In this document: piece by piece, positions 9,041-20,216 of the stretch
How the letters are laid out: each line of letters starts with the position of its first letter
Numbering within the stretch: position 1 is the stretch's first letter
Notes under the pieces: model-generated
The model's input: only the letters and a program-made list of their open reading frames with translations
What the model was told of the DNA's origin: nothing
Databases searched by the model: none
Position numbers and translations under genes: made by a program
Source: Fuscibacter oryzae
GTDB taxonomy: Bacteria > Pseudomonadota > Alphaproteobacteria > Rhodobacterales > Rhodobacteraceae
DNA length: 64,000 nucleotides
Direction of reading: 5' to 3'
Assembly: GCF_016765795.1 (NCBI RefSeq)
Contig: NZ_JAESVP010000011.1
Span: 1 to 64,000 of the forward strand

Positions 9041-10044
9041 GGTGCGGCACTTTCCTGCGGGATGGGGGCATCCCAGCCATAAAGGCCCTGATCCAGCAAC
9101 AGCTCCTGCCGCAACCGGACAAAGGCGTCGAATGCTTGCTGCTCCAGACGGGCAACCTCTGGATCGGTGCGCCATTCCGCAAGCAGGGCCTTGGTTGCGG
9201 GAAGATGGCGCTGGATCGTGGTATCCGTCGCCTCGTTCCGGTCAGCATTCACCCAGAAATCCGAACCCTTGAAGTATTTCGTATGGCTCATGCCCAGCCC
9301 GTCGCGACGATGGTTTTTCAGAAGAAGGATATCCTCTGACCGGATGGCGTAATGGTTGATGGCGGCATTGTCCCAAGTGAACAGCCTTGGAGCCGCCGTG
9401 GTGTGACGCATGATCTTGCGGCTGAACAGCGCGTCTGTGGGCAGGGCCTCGCCACGGCTGTTCACAAGGGATACGTCCTTGCGTCGTGGCGATTTCGGGA
9501 CATGGGCGACGACCTGACCGAACTGGTCGGGTCGGAACAGGCATTTTCCCAAGGGAAGCCTGCGGCGCCGGATGTGATCCTCGGTTCTGGCAAAGATTTC
9601 CAGAACGCTGCCGCCTGACCAAAGGCGCCTGCCGTCAGAACCGAACATTTTCCAGGTCAGCGAAATGCAGTCGGCCCCATGCCCGGCCACAGCCAGCAGG
9701 TCATCAATATGGCCGGACCCGCAGGTCACGTTCAGAAACTCGTCAATGTCGATGTGCAAAAGCCAGTCTACCCCGGTCATCGCAGGATGCGCCAACGCCA
9801 GATCGCAGCCAGCAACCTGGGGCGGCACATCTGGGGGCGGTGTGTGGGGCAGGTGGATGATCTGGCCCATCTCGGCCAGCCGCGCCATCATCGCATCCGA
9901 GCCGTCGGTGCAATCGTTGGTGGCGACAAAAACCAGATCAAAACCGATGGCCCGGTGATAGGCGACCCATTCCAGAAGCCACAGCCCCTCGTTCCGCGCA
10001 GAGGCGAGAACGGCGTGTTTCTGGCTTTGGGCGGCGGCGGTCAT
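9037..10044 (-). CDS. Glycosyltransferase family 2-like protein
   Basis: The 335-residue protein begins with [19 protein letters not shown], the typical start of GT2-like/Glyco_tranf_2_4 proteins, and has the metal- and nucleotide-sugar-binding HIDIDEF (DxD) motif near residue 97. There are no membrane helices, so it is a cytosolic or peripheral enzyme. The donor and acceptor are unknown. It overlaps the MAPEG gene by 4 bases, so the two are co-translated and might act on the same envelope component, which is inference. Confidence 0.85.
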   Translation of the reverse strand: MTAAAQSQKHAVLASARNEGLWLLEWVAYHRAIGFDLVFVATNDCTDGSDAMMARLAEMGQIIHLPHTPPPDVPPQVAGCDLALAHPAMTGVDWLLHIDIDEFLNVTCGSGHIDDLLAVAGHGADCISLTWKMFGSDGRRLWSGGSVLEIFARTEDHIRRRRLPLGKCLFRPDQFGQVVAHVPKSPRRKDVSLVNSRGEALPTDALFSRKIMRHTTAAPRLFTWDNAAINHYAIRSEDILLLKNHRRDGLGMSHTKYFKGSDFWVNADRNEATDTTIQRHLPATKALLAEWRTDPEVARLEQQAFDAFVRLRQELLLDQGLYGWDAPIPQESAAP

Positions 10045-10092
10045 TCAGGCGATGCCGTTCTGGTGTGGGAGGGGATGGGTGGAAAGCATCGC

Positions 10093-10329
10093 TCAGACCG
10101 TTTGCAGGAATTGGGCGGTGACGCCGTGGCCAAGGGCGGATTGTTTGGCCAGCCAGTCCTGGGCGTGTTTGCGGTTGGCGACCTCGAACAGGACGAGGAC
10201 GGCGGCGCCTTCGCCCTTCCAGATTTGCAGGGTCGAGAGGCCCGCATCGGCGATGTTCTCCGCTTCCGCATCGAAGGCGGTTTTCCAGGCGGTGTAATCG
10301 GGGGCGGTGGTCTGGATCAGGAGTTGCAT
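10093..10329 (-). CDS. Small hypothetical protein, possible dimeric alpha/beta-barrel (ABM-like)
   Basis: The 78-residue protein MQLLIQTTAPDYTAWKTAFD... has a beta-alpha-beta-beta pattern, with the segment AAVLVLFEVANRKHAQDWL typical of small antibiotic-biosynthesis-monooxygenase-like or SnoaL-independent ferredoxin-fold proteins. No catalytic motif is visible. It precedes the glycosyltransferase gene on the same strand by 48 bases. The function is unknown and the fold assignment is by general pattern only. Confidence 0.6.
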   Translation of the reverse strand: MQLLIQTTAPDYTAWKTAFDAEAENIADAGLSTLQIWKGEGAAVLVLFEVANRKHAQDWLAKQSALGHGVTAQFLQTV

Positions 10330-10447
10330 GGCGGGTTCCTATGCAGTGCGCGCATATGATATTGGCATTCGTCCGCAGAGAATAAGTCGTGAAAAGCCAC
10401 CGTCGGAGGCAGGGGCCGTGCCATTTTAATAAATGAGGTCAAGGCAT

Positions 10448-10855
10448 TCATGCGGCACCTTTTGCGAGGGTATCCTGGACGCGGCTTACCACGGATTGCA
10501 GTATTCTGATCTGTGCGATGCCTAACATGACGCCCAAGGTAAATTGCGCCAGCGCAGTATAAGGGCCGGTCGCAGGCCAAGTGGAGGTTGACCGGGTGGC
10601 CATGAGGCCGAAGAAGCAGGCAAGAGAGGCAATGTAGGCTTCATGATCATGTCGCGACAAAAGGCCGATCGACCAGATCAGCAAGCCGGCAGCAATGACC
10701 TGCAACATCGCTAGAAAGACCAGAAGCCCCGGAAAACTGTCGCTGGGCACCTGTGCCAGCCCAAGGGATATGGCAATCAGACCAAACAGGATGGTGGAGG
10801 CTAAAGCCACCATGGTCAGTCGCCATATCCCAAGGGCTAGCAAGGGCGTTCTCAC
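10448..10855 (-). CDS. Membrane protein of unknown function at the end of the suc operon
   Basis: The 135-residue product has about four hydrophobic helices (residues 10-32, 42-66, 74-90 and 98-118) and no recognisable family motif. It uses GTG at 10855, overlapping the TGA of sucB (GTGA), which implies coupled translation at the end of the sucCDAB transcript. 118 bases separate it from the next minus-strand gene. Its position with the other small genes of the operon hints at a link to respiratory membranes, but nothing in the sequence shows a function. Confidence 0.65.
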   Translation of the reverse strand: MRTPLLALGIWRLTMVALASTILFGLIAISLGLAQVPSDSFPGLLVFLAMLQVIAAGLLIWSIGLLSRHDHEAYIASLACFFGLMATRSTSTWPATGPYTALAQFTLGVMLGIAQIRILQSVVSRVQDTLAKGAA

Positions 10856-12060
10856 AAATCCATCAGCAACCGGCGCGGGTCTTCCAGTGCTTCCTTGACG
10901 CGGACGAGGAAGGTCACGGCGCCCTTGCCGTCCACGATGCGGTGGTCATAGCTGAGCGCCAGATACATCATCGGGCGGATGACGATCTGCCCCGCAACCA
11001 CCACGGGACGATCCTGGATCTTGTGCATCCCCAGAATGCCCGATTGCGGCGGGTTCAGGATGGGCGAGGACATCAGCGAGCCGTAGACCCCGCCGTTCGA
11101 GATGGTGAAGCTGCCGCCCTGCATTTCGGCCATGGTCAGCTTGCCGTCGCGGGCGCGCAGGCCAAGTTCGGCGATCTTTTTCTCAATCGCGGCAAAGCCC
11201 ATCTGGTCGGCGTCGCGCACCACCGGCACCACAAGGCCGGTCGGCGTGCCGACAGCCACGCCCATATGGACGTAGTTCTTGTAGACCACATCATTGCCGT
11301 CGATCTCGGCATTGACCTCGGGCACTTCTTTCAGCGCGTGGATGCAGGCCTTCACAAAGAAGGACATGAAGCCCAGCTTGACGCCGTGCTTTTTCTCGAA
11401 CTGGTCCTTGTAGGCGTTGCGCAGCTCCATGATGCCGGACATGTCCACCTCGTTATAGGTGGTCAGCATGGCGGCGGTGTTCTGCGCGTCTTTCAGGCGG
11501 CGGGCGATGGTGGCGCGCAGGCGGGTCATCTTGACGCGCTCTTCGCGGGCGGCGTCATCGGCGGCCACGGGCCCGCGCGGAATGGCGGCTGGCGCGGGGG
11601 CAGGGGCCGCAGCGGCGGTGGCCACGGCGGTTGCGGCGCGGGCCACGTCTTCCTTCATGATGCGGCCATCGCGGCCGGTGCCTTGCACCTGTGCCTCGGT
11701 CAGACCAGCCTCGGCCATGGCCTTTTTCGCGGCGGGGGCGTTTTCCACGTCCTTTGCCGCCGGGGCGGGGGCGGGGGCTGCAACCGGGGCCGCAGCAGCA
11801 GCCGGGGCGGGGGCCGCACCAACCGCACCTTCGGTCACAATCGCCAACCGTGCATTGGCGGCCACCGTGGCGCCCTCGGCGGCGATGATCTCGGCCAGCA
11901 CGCCGGAAACGGGCGACGGCACCTCGACCGACACCTTGTCCGTCTCAAGCTCGCACAGCATTTCGTCCTGCTTGACGGTATCGCCCACCTTCTTGAACCA
12001 GGTGGAGACGGTCGCCTCGCTTACGCTTTCGCCCAGGGCGGGCACCATAACGTCGGTCAT
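10852..12060 (-). CDS. sucB: 2-oxoglutarate dehydrogenase E2, dihydrolipoyllysine succinyltransferase
   Basis: Transfers the succinyl group from lipoate to CoA in the 2-oxoglutarate dehydrogenase complex (also called odhB). The 402-residue protein has one lipoyl domain with the lipoylated lysine in ETDK42VSVEV, an Ala/Pro-rich linker (about 78-110), a peripheral subunit-binding domain ([13 protein letters not shown], about 118-150) and the catalytic acyltransferase domain ending with SYDH373RIVD377GKGAV, the His/Asp active site. ATG 12060 is preferred over an upstream in-frame ATG at 12072 because GGAGAG lies just before it. It follows sucA by 25 bases and overlaps a membrane protein gene downstream. 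Confidence 0.97.
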   Translation of the reverse strand: MTDVMVPALGESVSEATVSTWFKKVGDTVKQDEMLCELETDKVSVEVPSPVSGVLAEIIAAEGATVAANARLAIVTEGAVGAAPAPAAAAAPVAAPAPAPAAKDVENAPAAKKAMAEAGLTEAQVQGTGRDGRIMKEDVARAATAVATAAAAPAPAPAAIPRGPVAADDAAREERVKMTRLRATIARRLKDAQNTAAMLTTYNEVDMSGIMELRNAYKDQFEKKHGVKLGFMSFFVKACIHALKEVPEVNAEIDGNDVVYKNYVHMGVAVGTPTGLVVPVVRDADQMGFAAIEKKIAELGLRARDGKLTMAEMQGGSFTISNGGVYGSLMSSPILNPPQSGILGMHKIQDRPVVVAGQIVIRPMMYLALSYDHRIVDGKGAVTFLVRVKEALEDPRRLLMDL

Positions 12061-12085
12061 GTTACTCTCCATTACCCCCGGGCGA

Positions 12086-15043
12086 TCAGCCCAAGGCCTC
12101 TTTCACGAGGGTTTCCTGTTCATACTTGTGACGGCTGGCCAGACCCGTGGCGGGCGAGGCGCTGGCCTTGCGACCGGCATAGCGGGCGCGGGTGGTCTTG
12201 GCGCCAATCTCGGTCAGAATGGCTTCCAGTTCCGGCTCGATAAAGGACCAGGCGCCCTGATTCTTCGGCTCTTCCTGGCACCAGACGATTTCAGCCCCTT
12301 TGAAGCGCGACAGCTCGGCGACCAAGGATTGCTTCGGCACCGGGTAAAGCTGCTCCACTCGCAGAAGGTAAGTATCATCCTGCCCGCGGGCATCACGTTC
12401 GGCCAGAAGGTCGTAATAGACCTTGCCCGAACACAGCACGACGCGCTTGATCTTGCCGTCGGCCTTCAGCTTCAGGGTCGAATTGCCGCGCTCCGCATCA
12501 TCCCACAACACGCGGTGGAAGGTCGATCCGTCGGTGAAATCTTCGGCCTTCGAAATCGCCATCGGGTGACGCAGCAGCGATTTCGGCGTCATCATGATCA
12601 GCGGTTTGCGGTAGTTGCGGTGCAACTGGCGGCGCAGGATGTGGAAGTAGTTCGCAGGTGTCGAACAGTTCGCCACGATCCAGTTGTCTTCCGCGCTGAG
12701 TTGCAGGAAGCGTTCCAGACGGGCCGAGGAATGTTCCGGCCCCTGACCTTCAAAGCCATGCGGCAGCAGCACCACAAGGCCCGACATCCGCAGCCACTTC
12801 GACTCGCCCGAGTTCACGAACTGGTCGAACATGATCTGCGCGCCATTGGCGAAATCGCCGAACTGCGCTTCCCACAGGGTCAGGGCATTGGGTTCCGACA
12901 GCGAATAGCCGTATTCAAAACCCAGCACCGCATATTCCGACAGCATCGAGTCGATCACTTCATACCGCGCTTGCCCCGCGCGGATGTGGTTCAGCGGATA
13001 ATATCGCTCTTCGGTGGTCTGGTCGATCCAGCCGGAATGGCGCTGGCTGAAGGTGCCGCGGGTGCAGTCCTGCCCCGACAGGCGCACGGGGAAGCCTTCG
13101 ACCTGCAATGAGCCAAAGGCAATCGCCTCGGCGGTGGCCCAGTCGAACCCCTTACCGGCTTCGAACATCGCCTTCTTGGCCTCAAGCTGGCGGGCCACGG
13201 TCTTATGAATCTCGAACCCGTCAGGAATTCGGGTCAGGCCCGCGCCGATTTCGGCCAGTGTTTCCGCCTTGATGCCGGTATCGCCCCGGTCATAGCTGGC
13301 GCGGTCTTCGGCCGACAGTGATTTCCACCGGCCATCCAGCCAGTCGGCCTTGTTGGGCTTATAGGTCTTTCCGGCCTCGAACTCTTCGTTCAACTTGGCC
13401 TGGAAGGCCGCCTTCATATCCTCGATCTCGCCCTCGGGGATCAGGCCGTCTTTTACCAGACGCTCGGTATAAAGTTGCAGAGTCGTCTTCTGCTTGCGGA
13501 TGCGGTTGTACATCGCCGGATTGGTGAACATCGGCTCGTCGCCTTCGTTGTGACCAAAGCGGCGATAGCAGAAGATATCCAGAACCACGTCCTTGCGGAA
13601 CTTCTGGCGGAACTCGGTCGCCACTTTGGCGGCGTGCACCACGGCCTCGGGGTCGTCACCATTCACATGGAAGATCGGCGCTTCCACCATCAGGGCGATG
13701 TCGGTCGGATAGGGCGAGGTGCGGCTGAAATGCGGCGCGGTGGTAAAGCCGATCTGATTGTTCACCACGATATGAATGCAGCCGCCGGTGCGGTGGCCCT
13801 TGATGCCCGACAGTTGCAGGCATTCGGCCACAACACCTTGCCCGGCAAAGGCAGCATCACCATGCAGCAGGATCGGCAGCACAGAGGTGCGGTCCACATT
13901 GTCGCCGAACTGGTCCTGCTTGGCGCGGACCTTGCCCAGAACAACCGGGTTCACCGCCTCCAGATGGCTGGGGTTCGCGGTCAGCGACAGGTGGACCCTG
14001 TTGCCGTCAAACTCACGGTCGCTGCTGGCGCCAAGGTGATACTTCACGTCGCCAGAGCCATCGACATCCTCGGGCTTGTAGCTGCCGCCCTGGAATTCGT
14101 TGAAAATGGCGCGGTAGGGTTTCATCATAACATTGGCCAAGACGTTCAGCCTGCCCCGGTGCGGCATGCCGATGATGATCTCCTTGACCCCCAGGTTTCC
14201 GCCACGCTTGATGATCTGTTCCATTGCCGGGATCAGCGCCTCGGCTCCGTCAAGGCCGAACCGCTTGGTGCCCATGTACTTGACGTGCAAGAACTTTTCG
14301 TAGCCCTCGGCCTCGACCAGCTTGTTCAGGATCGCTTTGCGCCCTTCGCGGGTAAAGGCGATTTCCTTGCCGTAGCCTTCGATGCGTTCCTTGAGCCAGG
14401 CAGCCTGCTCGGGGTCGGAAATGTGCATGTATTGCAGGGCAAAGGTGCCGCAATAGGTGCGCTTCACGATCTCGACAATCTGGCGCATCGAGGCGTGGGT
14501 CAGCCCCAGCACGTTGTCGATAAAGATCGGGCGGTCCATGTCGGCTTCGGTGAAGCCATAGGAGGCCGGGTCCAGCTCAGGGTGGTGGCCCCGGTCGGTC
14601 ATGCCCAGCGGGTCCAGATCGGCGGCGAGATGCCCCCGGATCCGGTAGGCGCGGATCAGCATGATGGCGCGGATGCTGTCCAGCACGGCGCGCTGAATCT
14701 GGTCCTGGCTGATGGCAACGCCCTGTTCGGCGGCCTTGTCGGTGACCTTTTTCGCCACGGCCTTGGCATCCACCTTTGCGGCGGGCCATTCGCCGGTCAG
14801 CGCGGCGGTCAGGTCATCGGTGGGCGCGGGCGGCCAGTCGGCACGCGCCCAGCTTGGGCCAGCAGCCTGACGCCGGGCATCGGCCTCACTGTCGCCAAGG
14901 GCGCGGAAGAACTCGGCCCATTGCGCATCGACCGACGCCGGATCGGCGGCATAGCGCGCCTGCAACTGGTCGATGTAATCCGCATTCGCCCCTTGCAGGA
15001 ACGACGAGGCATGGAATTGGGTGTTGGGGGATTGTTCGGTCAT
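12086..15043 (-). CDS. sucA: 2-oxoglutarate dehydrogenase E1
   Basis: Thiamine-diphosphate-dependent decarboxylase of the 2-oxoglutarate dehydrogenase complex (odhA). The 985-residue length is standard. It shows the N-terminal E2-interaction segment (FFRALGD), [11 protein letters not shown] (about residue 300), the TPP-binding region [13 protein letters not shown]...[13 protein letters not shown], and the C-terminal transketolase-like half with [16 protein letters not shown] and [13 protein letters not shown] 15043 overlaps the stop of the DUF805 gene (ATGA) and has GAGGTG upstream. Converts 2-oxoglutarate to succinyl-dihydrolipoamide and CO2, the step just before succinyl-CoA synthetase, which is encoded upstream in the same operon. 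Confidence 0.98.
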   Translation of the reverse strand: MTEQSPNTQFHASSFLQGANADYIDQLQARYAADPASVDAQWAEFFRALGDSEADARRQAAGPSWARADWPPAPTDDLTAALTGEWPAAKVDAKAVAKKVTDKAAEQGVAISQDQIQRAVLDSIRAIMLIRAYRIRGHLAADLDPLGMTDRGHHPELDPASYGFTEADMDRPIFIDNVLGLTHASMRQIVEIVKRTYCGTFALQYMHISDPEQAAWLKERIEGYGKEIAFTREGRKAILNKLVEAEGYEKFLHVKYMGTKRFGLDGAEALIPAMEQIIKRGGNLGVKEIIIGMPHRGRLNVLANVMMKPYRAIFNEFQGGSYKPEDVDGSGDVKYHLGASSDREFDGNRVHLSLTANPSHLEAVNPVVLGKVRAKQDQFGDNVDRTSVLPILLHGDAAFAGQGVVAECLQLSGIKGHRTGGCIHIVVNNQIGFTTAPHFSRTSPYPTDIALMVEAPIFHVNGDDPEAVVHAAKVATEFRQKFRKDVVLDIFCYRRFGHNEGDEPMFTNPAMYNRIRKQKTTLQLYTERLVKDGLIPEGEIEDMKAAFQAKLNEEFEAGKTYKPNKADWLDGRWKSLSAEDRASYDRGDTGIKAETLAEIGAGLTRIPDGFEIHKTVARQLEAKKAMFEAGKGFDWATAEAIAFGSLQVEGFPVRLSGQDCTRGTFSQRHSGWIDQTTEERYYPLNHIRAGQARYEVIDSMLSEYAVLGFEYGYSLSEPNALTLWEAQFGDFANGAQIMFDQFVNSGESKWLRMSGLVVLLPHGFEGQGPEHSSARLERFLQLSAEDNWIVANCSTPANYFHILRRQLHRNYRKPLIMMTPKSLLRHPMAISKAEDFTDGSTFHRVLWDDAERGNSTLKLKADGKIKRVVLCSGKVYYDLLAERDARGQDDTYLLRVEQLYPVPKQSLVAELSRFKGAEIVWCQEEPKNQGAWSFIEPELEAILTEIGAKTTRARYAGRKASASPATGLASRHKYEQETLVKEALG

Positions 15044-15492
15044 TTTGTCACCTCAAGGGGGTTGGGACCGTAGGAATTGGGGCCGGAAGACGGGGCGTCG
15101 ATCAGGATACTGAACATCCACAGACCGGCGAACCAGGTTGCGGCAAAGCCGAGCAGTTGCAGAGCCGTCACTTCGTAGTATTTGACTGTCCGCAGGTCGA
15201 AAGAAAGCGAGAAGCCAATGCCTGTTGCGAGGGTAAGAGCCAGAAACAGCCAACGCGACCTGCTCACATCCTGAAACCGGCGCGATCCAGCGGAAAGGAC
15301 CGGTGTCAGCATGATCAGGCCAACAAGCGCGTTCAAGGTCAGGTGGCCGCTACTTTCCAGTGCCACTGCGGGCGTGAGCGTCGTGAGAATACCGACAAAC
15401 GCTGCAAACCACCAATACTCCGAGCGGGAGGCCCGCCCGGAGGACTGCAAGGACTTGGCAAAGCAAGTCCTGATGGCCTGCGCCGGTCCCAT
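15040..15492 (-). CDS. DUF805 membrane protein between sucD and sucA
   Basis: The 150-residue protein starts with the DUF805 pattern (F..Y..F.GR.SRSEYWWF, here about residues 8-30) and has four predicted membrane helices with the family motif GSRRFQDVSRSRW near residue 72. DUF805 members are small inner-membrane proteins of unknown role. The gene starts 2 bases after the sucD stop and overlaps sucA by 4 bases, so it is embedded in the TCA operon and must be translated with it. A structural gene insertion this tight suggests retention for co-expression rather than chance. Confidence 0.85.
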   Translation of the reverse strand: MGPAQAIRTCFAKSLQSSGRASRSEYWWFAAFVGILTTLTPAVALESSGHLTLNALVGLIMLTPVLSAGSRRFQDVSRSRWLFLALTLATGIGFSLSFDLRTVKYYEVTALQLLGFAATWFAGLWMFSILIDAPSSGPNSYGPNPLEVTK

Positions 15493-15494
15493 GA

Positions 15495-16379
15495 TCAGCC
15501 CTTGATCGCCTTCATCACGGCTTCGCCCAGATGGGCCGGGCTGTCGGCCACGATGATGCCGGCGGCTTTCATCGCCTCGATCTTCGATTCCGCGTCGCCC
15601 TTGCCACCGGCCACGATGGCACCGGCATGGCCCATGCGGCGGCCTTTCGGCGCGGTGCGGCCTGCGATGAAACCAGCGGTCGGCTTCCAGCGGCCGCGCT
15701 TTTTCTCATCGGCCAGGAACTGCGCGGCTTCTTCTTCGGCAGAGCCCCCGATTTCGCCGATCATGATGATCGACTGGGTTTCGGGGTCGGCCAAGAACAT
15801 CTCCAGCACGTCGATATGCTCGGTGCCCTTGATCGGGTCGCCGCCGATGCCCACCGCCGACGACTGGCCAAGGCCGAGGTCAGAGGTTTGCTTGACCGCC
15901 TCATAGGTCAGCGTGCCCGAACGCGACACCACACCGACGCTGCCACGCTTGTGGATGTGGCCCGGCATGATGCCGATCTTGCAGGCGCCGGGGGTGATGA
16001 CGCCGGGGCAGTTCGGCCCGATGAGGCGGGTGTTCGAATTGATGAGGGCGCGCTTGACCTTCATCATGTCCAGAACCGGAATACCCTCGGTGATGCAGAC
16101 CACCAGCGGGATTTCGGCGTCAATCGCCTCCAGAATCGAATCCGCCGCGAAGGGCGGCGGAACGTAGATCACGCTCGCATTGGCCCCGGTCTTGGCGACC
16201 GCGTCATGAACCGAGTCAAAGACCGGCAGGCCAAGGTGTTCGGTGCCGCCCTTGCCGGGTGTGACACCGCCGACCATCTTGGTGCCATAGGCGATGGCCT
16301 GTTCACTGTGGAAGGTGCCTTGCGAGCCGGTGAAGCCCTGGCAGATGACTTTGGTGTTTTCGTTTACAAGGATTGCCAT
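15495..16379 (-). CDS. sucD: Succinate-CoA ligase, alpha subunit
   Basis: Alpha subunit of succinyl-CoA synthetase, converting succinyl-CoA to succinate with nucleoside triphosphate formation. The 294 residues show the CoA-binding Rossmann fold ([17 protein letters not shown]), [10 protein letters not shown] near 121, SRSGTLTYE near 152, and the phosphorylated active-site histidine H251 in [10 protein letters not shown]. It is separated from sucC only by a secreted-protein gene (9-base and 5-base gaps), so sucC and sucD are co-transcribed. Confidence 0.97.
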   Translation of the reverse strand: MAILVNENTKVICQGFTGSQGTFHSEQAIAYGTKMVGGVTPGKGGTEHLGLPVFDSVHDAVAKTGANASVIYVPPPFAADSILEAIDAEIPLVVCITEGIPVLDMMKVKRALINSNTRLIGPNCPGVITPGACKIGIMPGHIHKRGSVGVVSRSGTLTYEAVKQTSDLGLGQSSAVGIGGDPIKGTEHIDVLEMFLADPETQSIIMIGEIGGSAEEEAAQFLADEKKRGRWKPTAGFIAGRTAPKGRRMGHAGAIVAGGKGDAESKIEAMKAAGIIVADSPAHLGEAVMKAIKG

Positions 16380-16388
16380 TGTTGGTTC

Positions 16389-16871
16389 CTATTCCTGCGC
16401 CAGCAGCAAGACCGCAGCGCCTTTGTGAAAGTCATATTGGGTGACCGGCACGACATTCAGGGCGGCACCGCGTCCATGAACAGAGCCGACCCAGATGGTC
16501 CCGCCGTAGGCCTGCTTTGCAGCCGTAGCCTTCAGATGCAGGTCAGAAGCGATTTTGGCGGCCAAATCCATGGCCTGCCGGTTTGTCATCTTGTTGTAAG
16601 AGGCAAAGCAGCCCTGCGTCGGGTGCCCCTTGCGGCCCAAAGCGATAACGACCCGGCGGTTGGCCTTGGTTGTCCACTGATAGACGCCCTCTGATCCAAC
16701 ATAATCCCAGCCGTCGGCCTTGAGGTTCCGCAGCCCGGCCACCGGGTCGCCAAAGGCGGCCACGCAGGCATCGAACCCCTGACGCGCCAGCGCCGGATTG
16801 CCTGCCGTGTCGGCTGTGGCAGGGAAGCCCGCCACAAGCAGACACAAAGCAAGAAGGCTCCGGCGCATCAT
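16389..16871 (-). CDS. Secreted hypothetical protein between sucC and sucD
   Basis: The 160-residue product has a clear signal peptide ([20 protein letters not shown], cleavage near residue 20), then a mature domain of about 140 residues with two conserved-looking cysteines (GFDACVAAF and TQGCFASY) that could form a disulfide in the periplasm. I do not recognise the family. The gene lies between sucC and sucD with very short gaps, hence it is transcribed with them although its product is exported. Two adjacent ATG codons (16871 and 16868) are possible starts. Confidence 0.75.
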   Translation of the reverse strand: MMRRSLLALCLLVAGFPATADTAGNPALARQGFDACVAAFGDPVAGLRNLKADGWDYVGSEGVYQWTTKANRRVVIALGRKGHPTQGCFASYNKMTNRQAMDLAAKIASDLHLKATAAKQAYGGTIWVGSVHGRGAALNVVPVTQYDFHKGAAVLLLAQE

Positions 16872-16876
16872 GGGCC

Positions 16877-18070
<1,194 letters not shown>

Positions 18071-18113
18071 GGGGCGGTTCCCGTCATGATGAATTTGGGG
18101 CGTGATGCCATGA

Positions 18114-18131
18114 TTTTGCAGGCCTGCAAAA
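18114..18131 (-). promoter_or_regulatory. Perfect 18-bp palindrome in the sucC upstream region
   Basis: TTTTGCAGGCCTGCAAAA is a complete dyad centred 52 bases before the sucC start codon. It could be an operator near the transcription start or, in RNA, a short hairpin. It lies on the gene side of the paired TGTGATCACA sites. The binding factor is unknown. Confidence 0.5.
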
Positions 18132-18163
18132 CCCGAAATGCCAACAAATTCATGAAAAGCGAC

Positions 18164-18200
18164 GTTTGTGATCACAGGTTAAAAACGTGTGATCACAAAC
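18164..18200 (-). promoter_or_regulatory. Paired palindromic operator upstream of sucC
   Basis: Two copies of the palindrome TGTGATCACA (18167-18176 and 18188-18197) lie 21 bp apart centre to centre, two helical turns. Together they form a larger inverted repeat, GTTTGTGATCACA and TGTGATCACAAAC around an 11-bp spacer. The same GTGATCAC pair with the same 21-bp spacing stands upstream of sdhC (28449-28495). A dimeric regulator binding as a pair on one DNA face is the simplest reading. A GntR-type TCA regulator such as AkgR of R. sphaeroides is a candidate, unproven. Confidence 0.7.
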
Positions 18201-18227
18201 GCGGAATGTTAGCGGAAACCCTTGCAG

Positions 18228-19424
18228 TCAGTTCAGCCACAGCGCCATCAGCATGGCATCGCCGCCTATGATAGATTCGAAACGGCTCCAGTTTTCGGCG
18301 CTGACCGTCTCGCCTGCCTGATAATAGGGCATCGCGGCCCAGCCCTGAATCCATCCCGGTACATCAACGGGACGCGGTTCGATAAAGATCTTGGCCAGAT
18401 TGATCCCAGCACTGGGGCCAGAGCGCCAGTAGGGGATCAGCTTGTCGCCCTTTAGCAGTTCTTCGCCATCGGCGAGCACTGCTTGCCAGACGGCCCCTGT
18501 ATCGGGTGGCAGGGTCAGCCCGAGGGCCGAGGTCTGCCTGGCATTAGGCAGCCATTCGGCCTGATTGTCGGTTTCTGCCGCGACGCGGGTCCAGAACATG
18601 CGGTTCTGGTCCACGGCCGCCAGCAGGTTGTCGCGCGCCGCCACCATTCGCGCGGTATCGGGCTGCTGGTTCAGCGTGGCCAGCGCAAGCGCAATCATGT
18701 CGAAACTGTCCAGCCCATCACCTGCGCTGCCAAAAAGCATGTCGGGCGGCAAGGGGCCATGTTCGGTCAATTTGCTGCGGGTGGCGAGGATGCGGGTCAC
18801 GGGTTCTGTCGGGTCATAGGCCAACACCACTTGCGAAATGGCCTGCAAGCCATGGGCATAGGCGGCCAGCCAGGCGGCATCGGCCACGTCAAAGCGGATC
18901 ACCGGAGCAGGGGTGGCAGGGTCACGCTGTGACCATTGCCAACCCAGCAGGGCGGGGCCGGCAATGTCCAGCAGCCCCTCTTCCGGGTCGCGGGTGGCAT
19001 TGGCGTTCACGTCAAACCACAGGTCGGCCAGATTGACCGTGAGGCCGAAATCGGCGGTGTCGGGGATCGTCTCCAGCACCTGATGCGCGCCGGTCAGGGT
19101 GGTTTCAGACTGCCGGAAAATCTCGGCAACCGAGGTGGGGTCAAACGGGGCCGGGTTGGGATTGTCGGGCACCGGCAGGCGCAGCAGGGGCAGCATGCCG
19201 GTGCGGTCGGTCATGCCGTTCTGCCAGCGGATCTGAAAGCTGATCTCAATCGCGCGCAGGAACCGCAGGCCGCCAAGGGCGAACTTCTCCTCATCGCTGG
19301 GGGCGGGCAGGGTGGCCAGTCGCGCCTCGGTCGGGGCAAGGCCCGCGCGACCGATTTCGGCGCTGAGCGTTTCGGAATGCAGTGGTGTGGCGGCAAGAAG
19401 CAGGGGGAAAAGGTAGGGGCGCAT
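18228..19424 (-). CDS. Periplasmic hypothetical protein, 398 aa
   Basis: The protein has a signal peptide (MRPYLFPLLLAATPLHS, cleavage near 17) and no membrane segment afterwards, so it is likely periplasmic. It contains a repeated acidic, aspartate-rich stretch (DLWFDVNANATRDPEEG) that looks like a dockerin/EF-hand-style metal loop. I do not recognise the family. ATG 19424 is preceded by an in-frame GTG at 19427, either could be used. It follows the methyltransferase gene by 63 bases and ends before the sucC promoter on the same strand, so its transcript could read toward sucC. Confidence 0.7.
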   Translation of the reverse strand: MRPYLFPLLLAATPLHSETLSAEIGRAGLAPTEARLATLPAPSDEEKFALGGLRFLRAIEISFQIRWQNGMTDRTGMLPLLRLPVPDNPNPAPFDPTSVAEIFRQSETTLTGAHQVLETIPDTADFGLTVNLADLWFDVNANATRDPEEGLLDIAGPALLGWQWSQRDPATPAPVIRFDVADAAWLAAYAHGLQAISQVVLAYDPTEPVTRILATRSKLTEHGPLPPDMLFGSAGDGLDSFDMIALALATLNQQPDTARMVAARDNLLAAVDQNRMFWTRVAAETDNQAEWLPNARQTSALGLTLPPDTGAVWQAVLADGEELLKGDKLIPYWRSGPSAGINLAKIFIEPRPVDVPGWIQGWAAMPYYQAGETVSAENWSRFESIIGGDAMLMALWLN

Positions 19425-19487
19425 CACAACCTCGGTTCTGTTCGGGGCAGCCTGCGCCGGTGGCCCTTTGCCCGCAAGGTCAGGAAT

Positions 19488-20144
19488 TCAGCGCAGCGTC
19501 CATAGTACCTGCCCCCTAGGCAGGCGGTCGTCGCGGGCCTCGGCGGCGAAACCTGCCGCAGTTGCCATGTCCTGCATCGCTTTGGGGGTAATGTGGTAGG
19601 GCGGACGGTCGGGATGGGTGACAACGCCGTCGCGCTGCCGGGTGGCGCCGGCACCTTCGGGGGCCAGAAACACGGTGACAAGGGCGGCTTTCAGGCACGG
19701 AAAGCGCGCCCGCAGCCGGGGCAGCGCCCCGGCCAGCAGCGGCGCGGGCAGATGGGTGAACACACCCCAGGCGATGGCAAAGTCGATCGTGTCGGGGATG
19801 GCGGGGTAGGTGAAACCGGCATCCTCGACCAACTGGCCAGGAGGCAGGCGGTTCTTGTCCGCCAGCTCCAGTTCATACCCGCGCTGCATCAGGGCTGCCG
19901 ACTGGTCGGTGCCCCAGTAATGACCCGGATCAAGATAGGGCACCACCTTGCAGCCCAGCCGGAGCGCGCCGCAGCCGATGTCGAGCAGGCGGTGGTGCGG
20001 GCGCAGACCTGCCTCCAGCAGCACGCGTATCTGCGCCTCGCCCGTCTCATCCCAGCGACCGCCGACAATATCGCGGTGCCGCCCGCGCGCCAGTTCGCGG
20101 TCGTAAAAGCCGGGGACAAGATAGGGAGAGATGGGATGCGTCAT
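19488..20144 (-). CDS. Class I SAM-dependent methyltransferase
   Basis: The 218-residue protein has the SAM-binding motif I HRLLDIGCGALRLG (about residues 51-64), followed by YWGTD (motif II) and DFAIAWGVFTHLP (motif IV). N-terminal YDRELARGRHRDIVGG resembles the small class I methyltransferases often annotated near envelope genes. Substrate unknown. A family A palindromic repeat separates its start from the pepT stop upstream. Confidence 0.85.
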   Translation of the reverse strand: MTHPISPYLVPGFYDRELARGRHRDIVGGRWDETGEAQIRVLLEAGLRPHHRLLDIGCGALRLGCKVVPYLDPGHYWGTDQSAALMQRGYELELADKNRLPPGQLVEDAGFTYPAIPDTIDFAIAWGVFTHLPAPLLAGALPRLRARFPCLKAALVTVFLAPEGAGATRQRDGVVTHPDRPPYHITPKAMQDMATAAGFAAEARDDRLPRGQVLWTLR

Positions 20145-20158
20145 GTCTGGTGGCCAAG

Positions 20159-20213
20159 GCCGGGGGGCTTCACGCCCCCGGACCCCCCGTGGGATATTTA
20201 TGCCAATGTGAAA
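20159..20213 (-). repeat. GC-rich palindromic gene-end repeat, family A copy 3
   Basis: Minus strand after the pepT stop: CTTTCACATTGGCATAAATA, TCCCACGGGGGGTCC, then CCGGGGGCGTGAAGCCCCCCGG. It begins 3 bases behind the stop codon and precedes the methyltransferase gene. Two positions of the ATATTTGGGCC core differ from copy 2. Confidence 0.8.
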
Positions 20214-20216
20214 GGG

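Noticed and set aside
8568-9248. N-terminal extension of lpd
   Set aside because: Covers the MAPEG gene and a repeat; the FAD-binding start [12 protein letters not shown] at 8567 with a good ribosome binding site is the real start.
11459-13111. 550-codon open frame on the plus strand
   Set aside because: Antisense of sucB/sucA, alanine/serine-rich shadow of the lipoyl linker.
13475-15073. 532-codon open frame on the plus strand
   Set aside because: Antisense of sucA; composition typical of a shadow frame.
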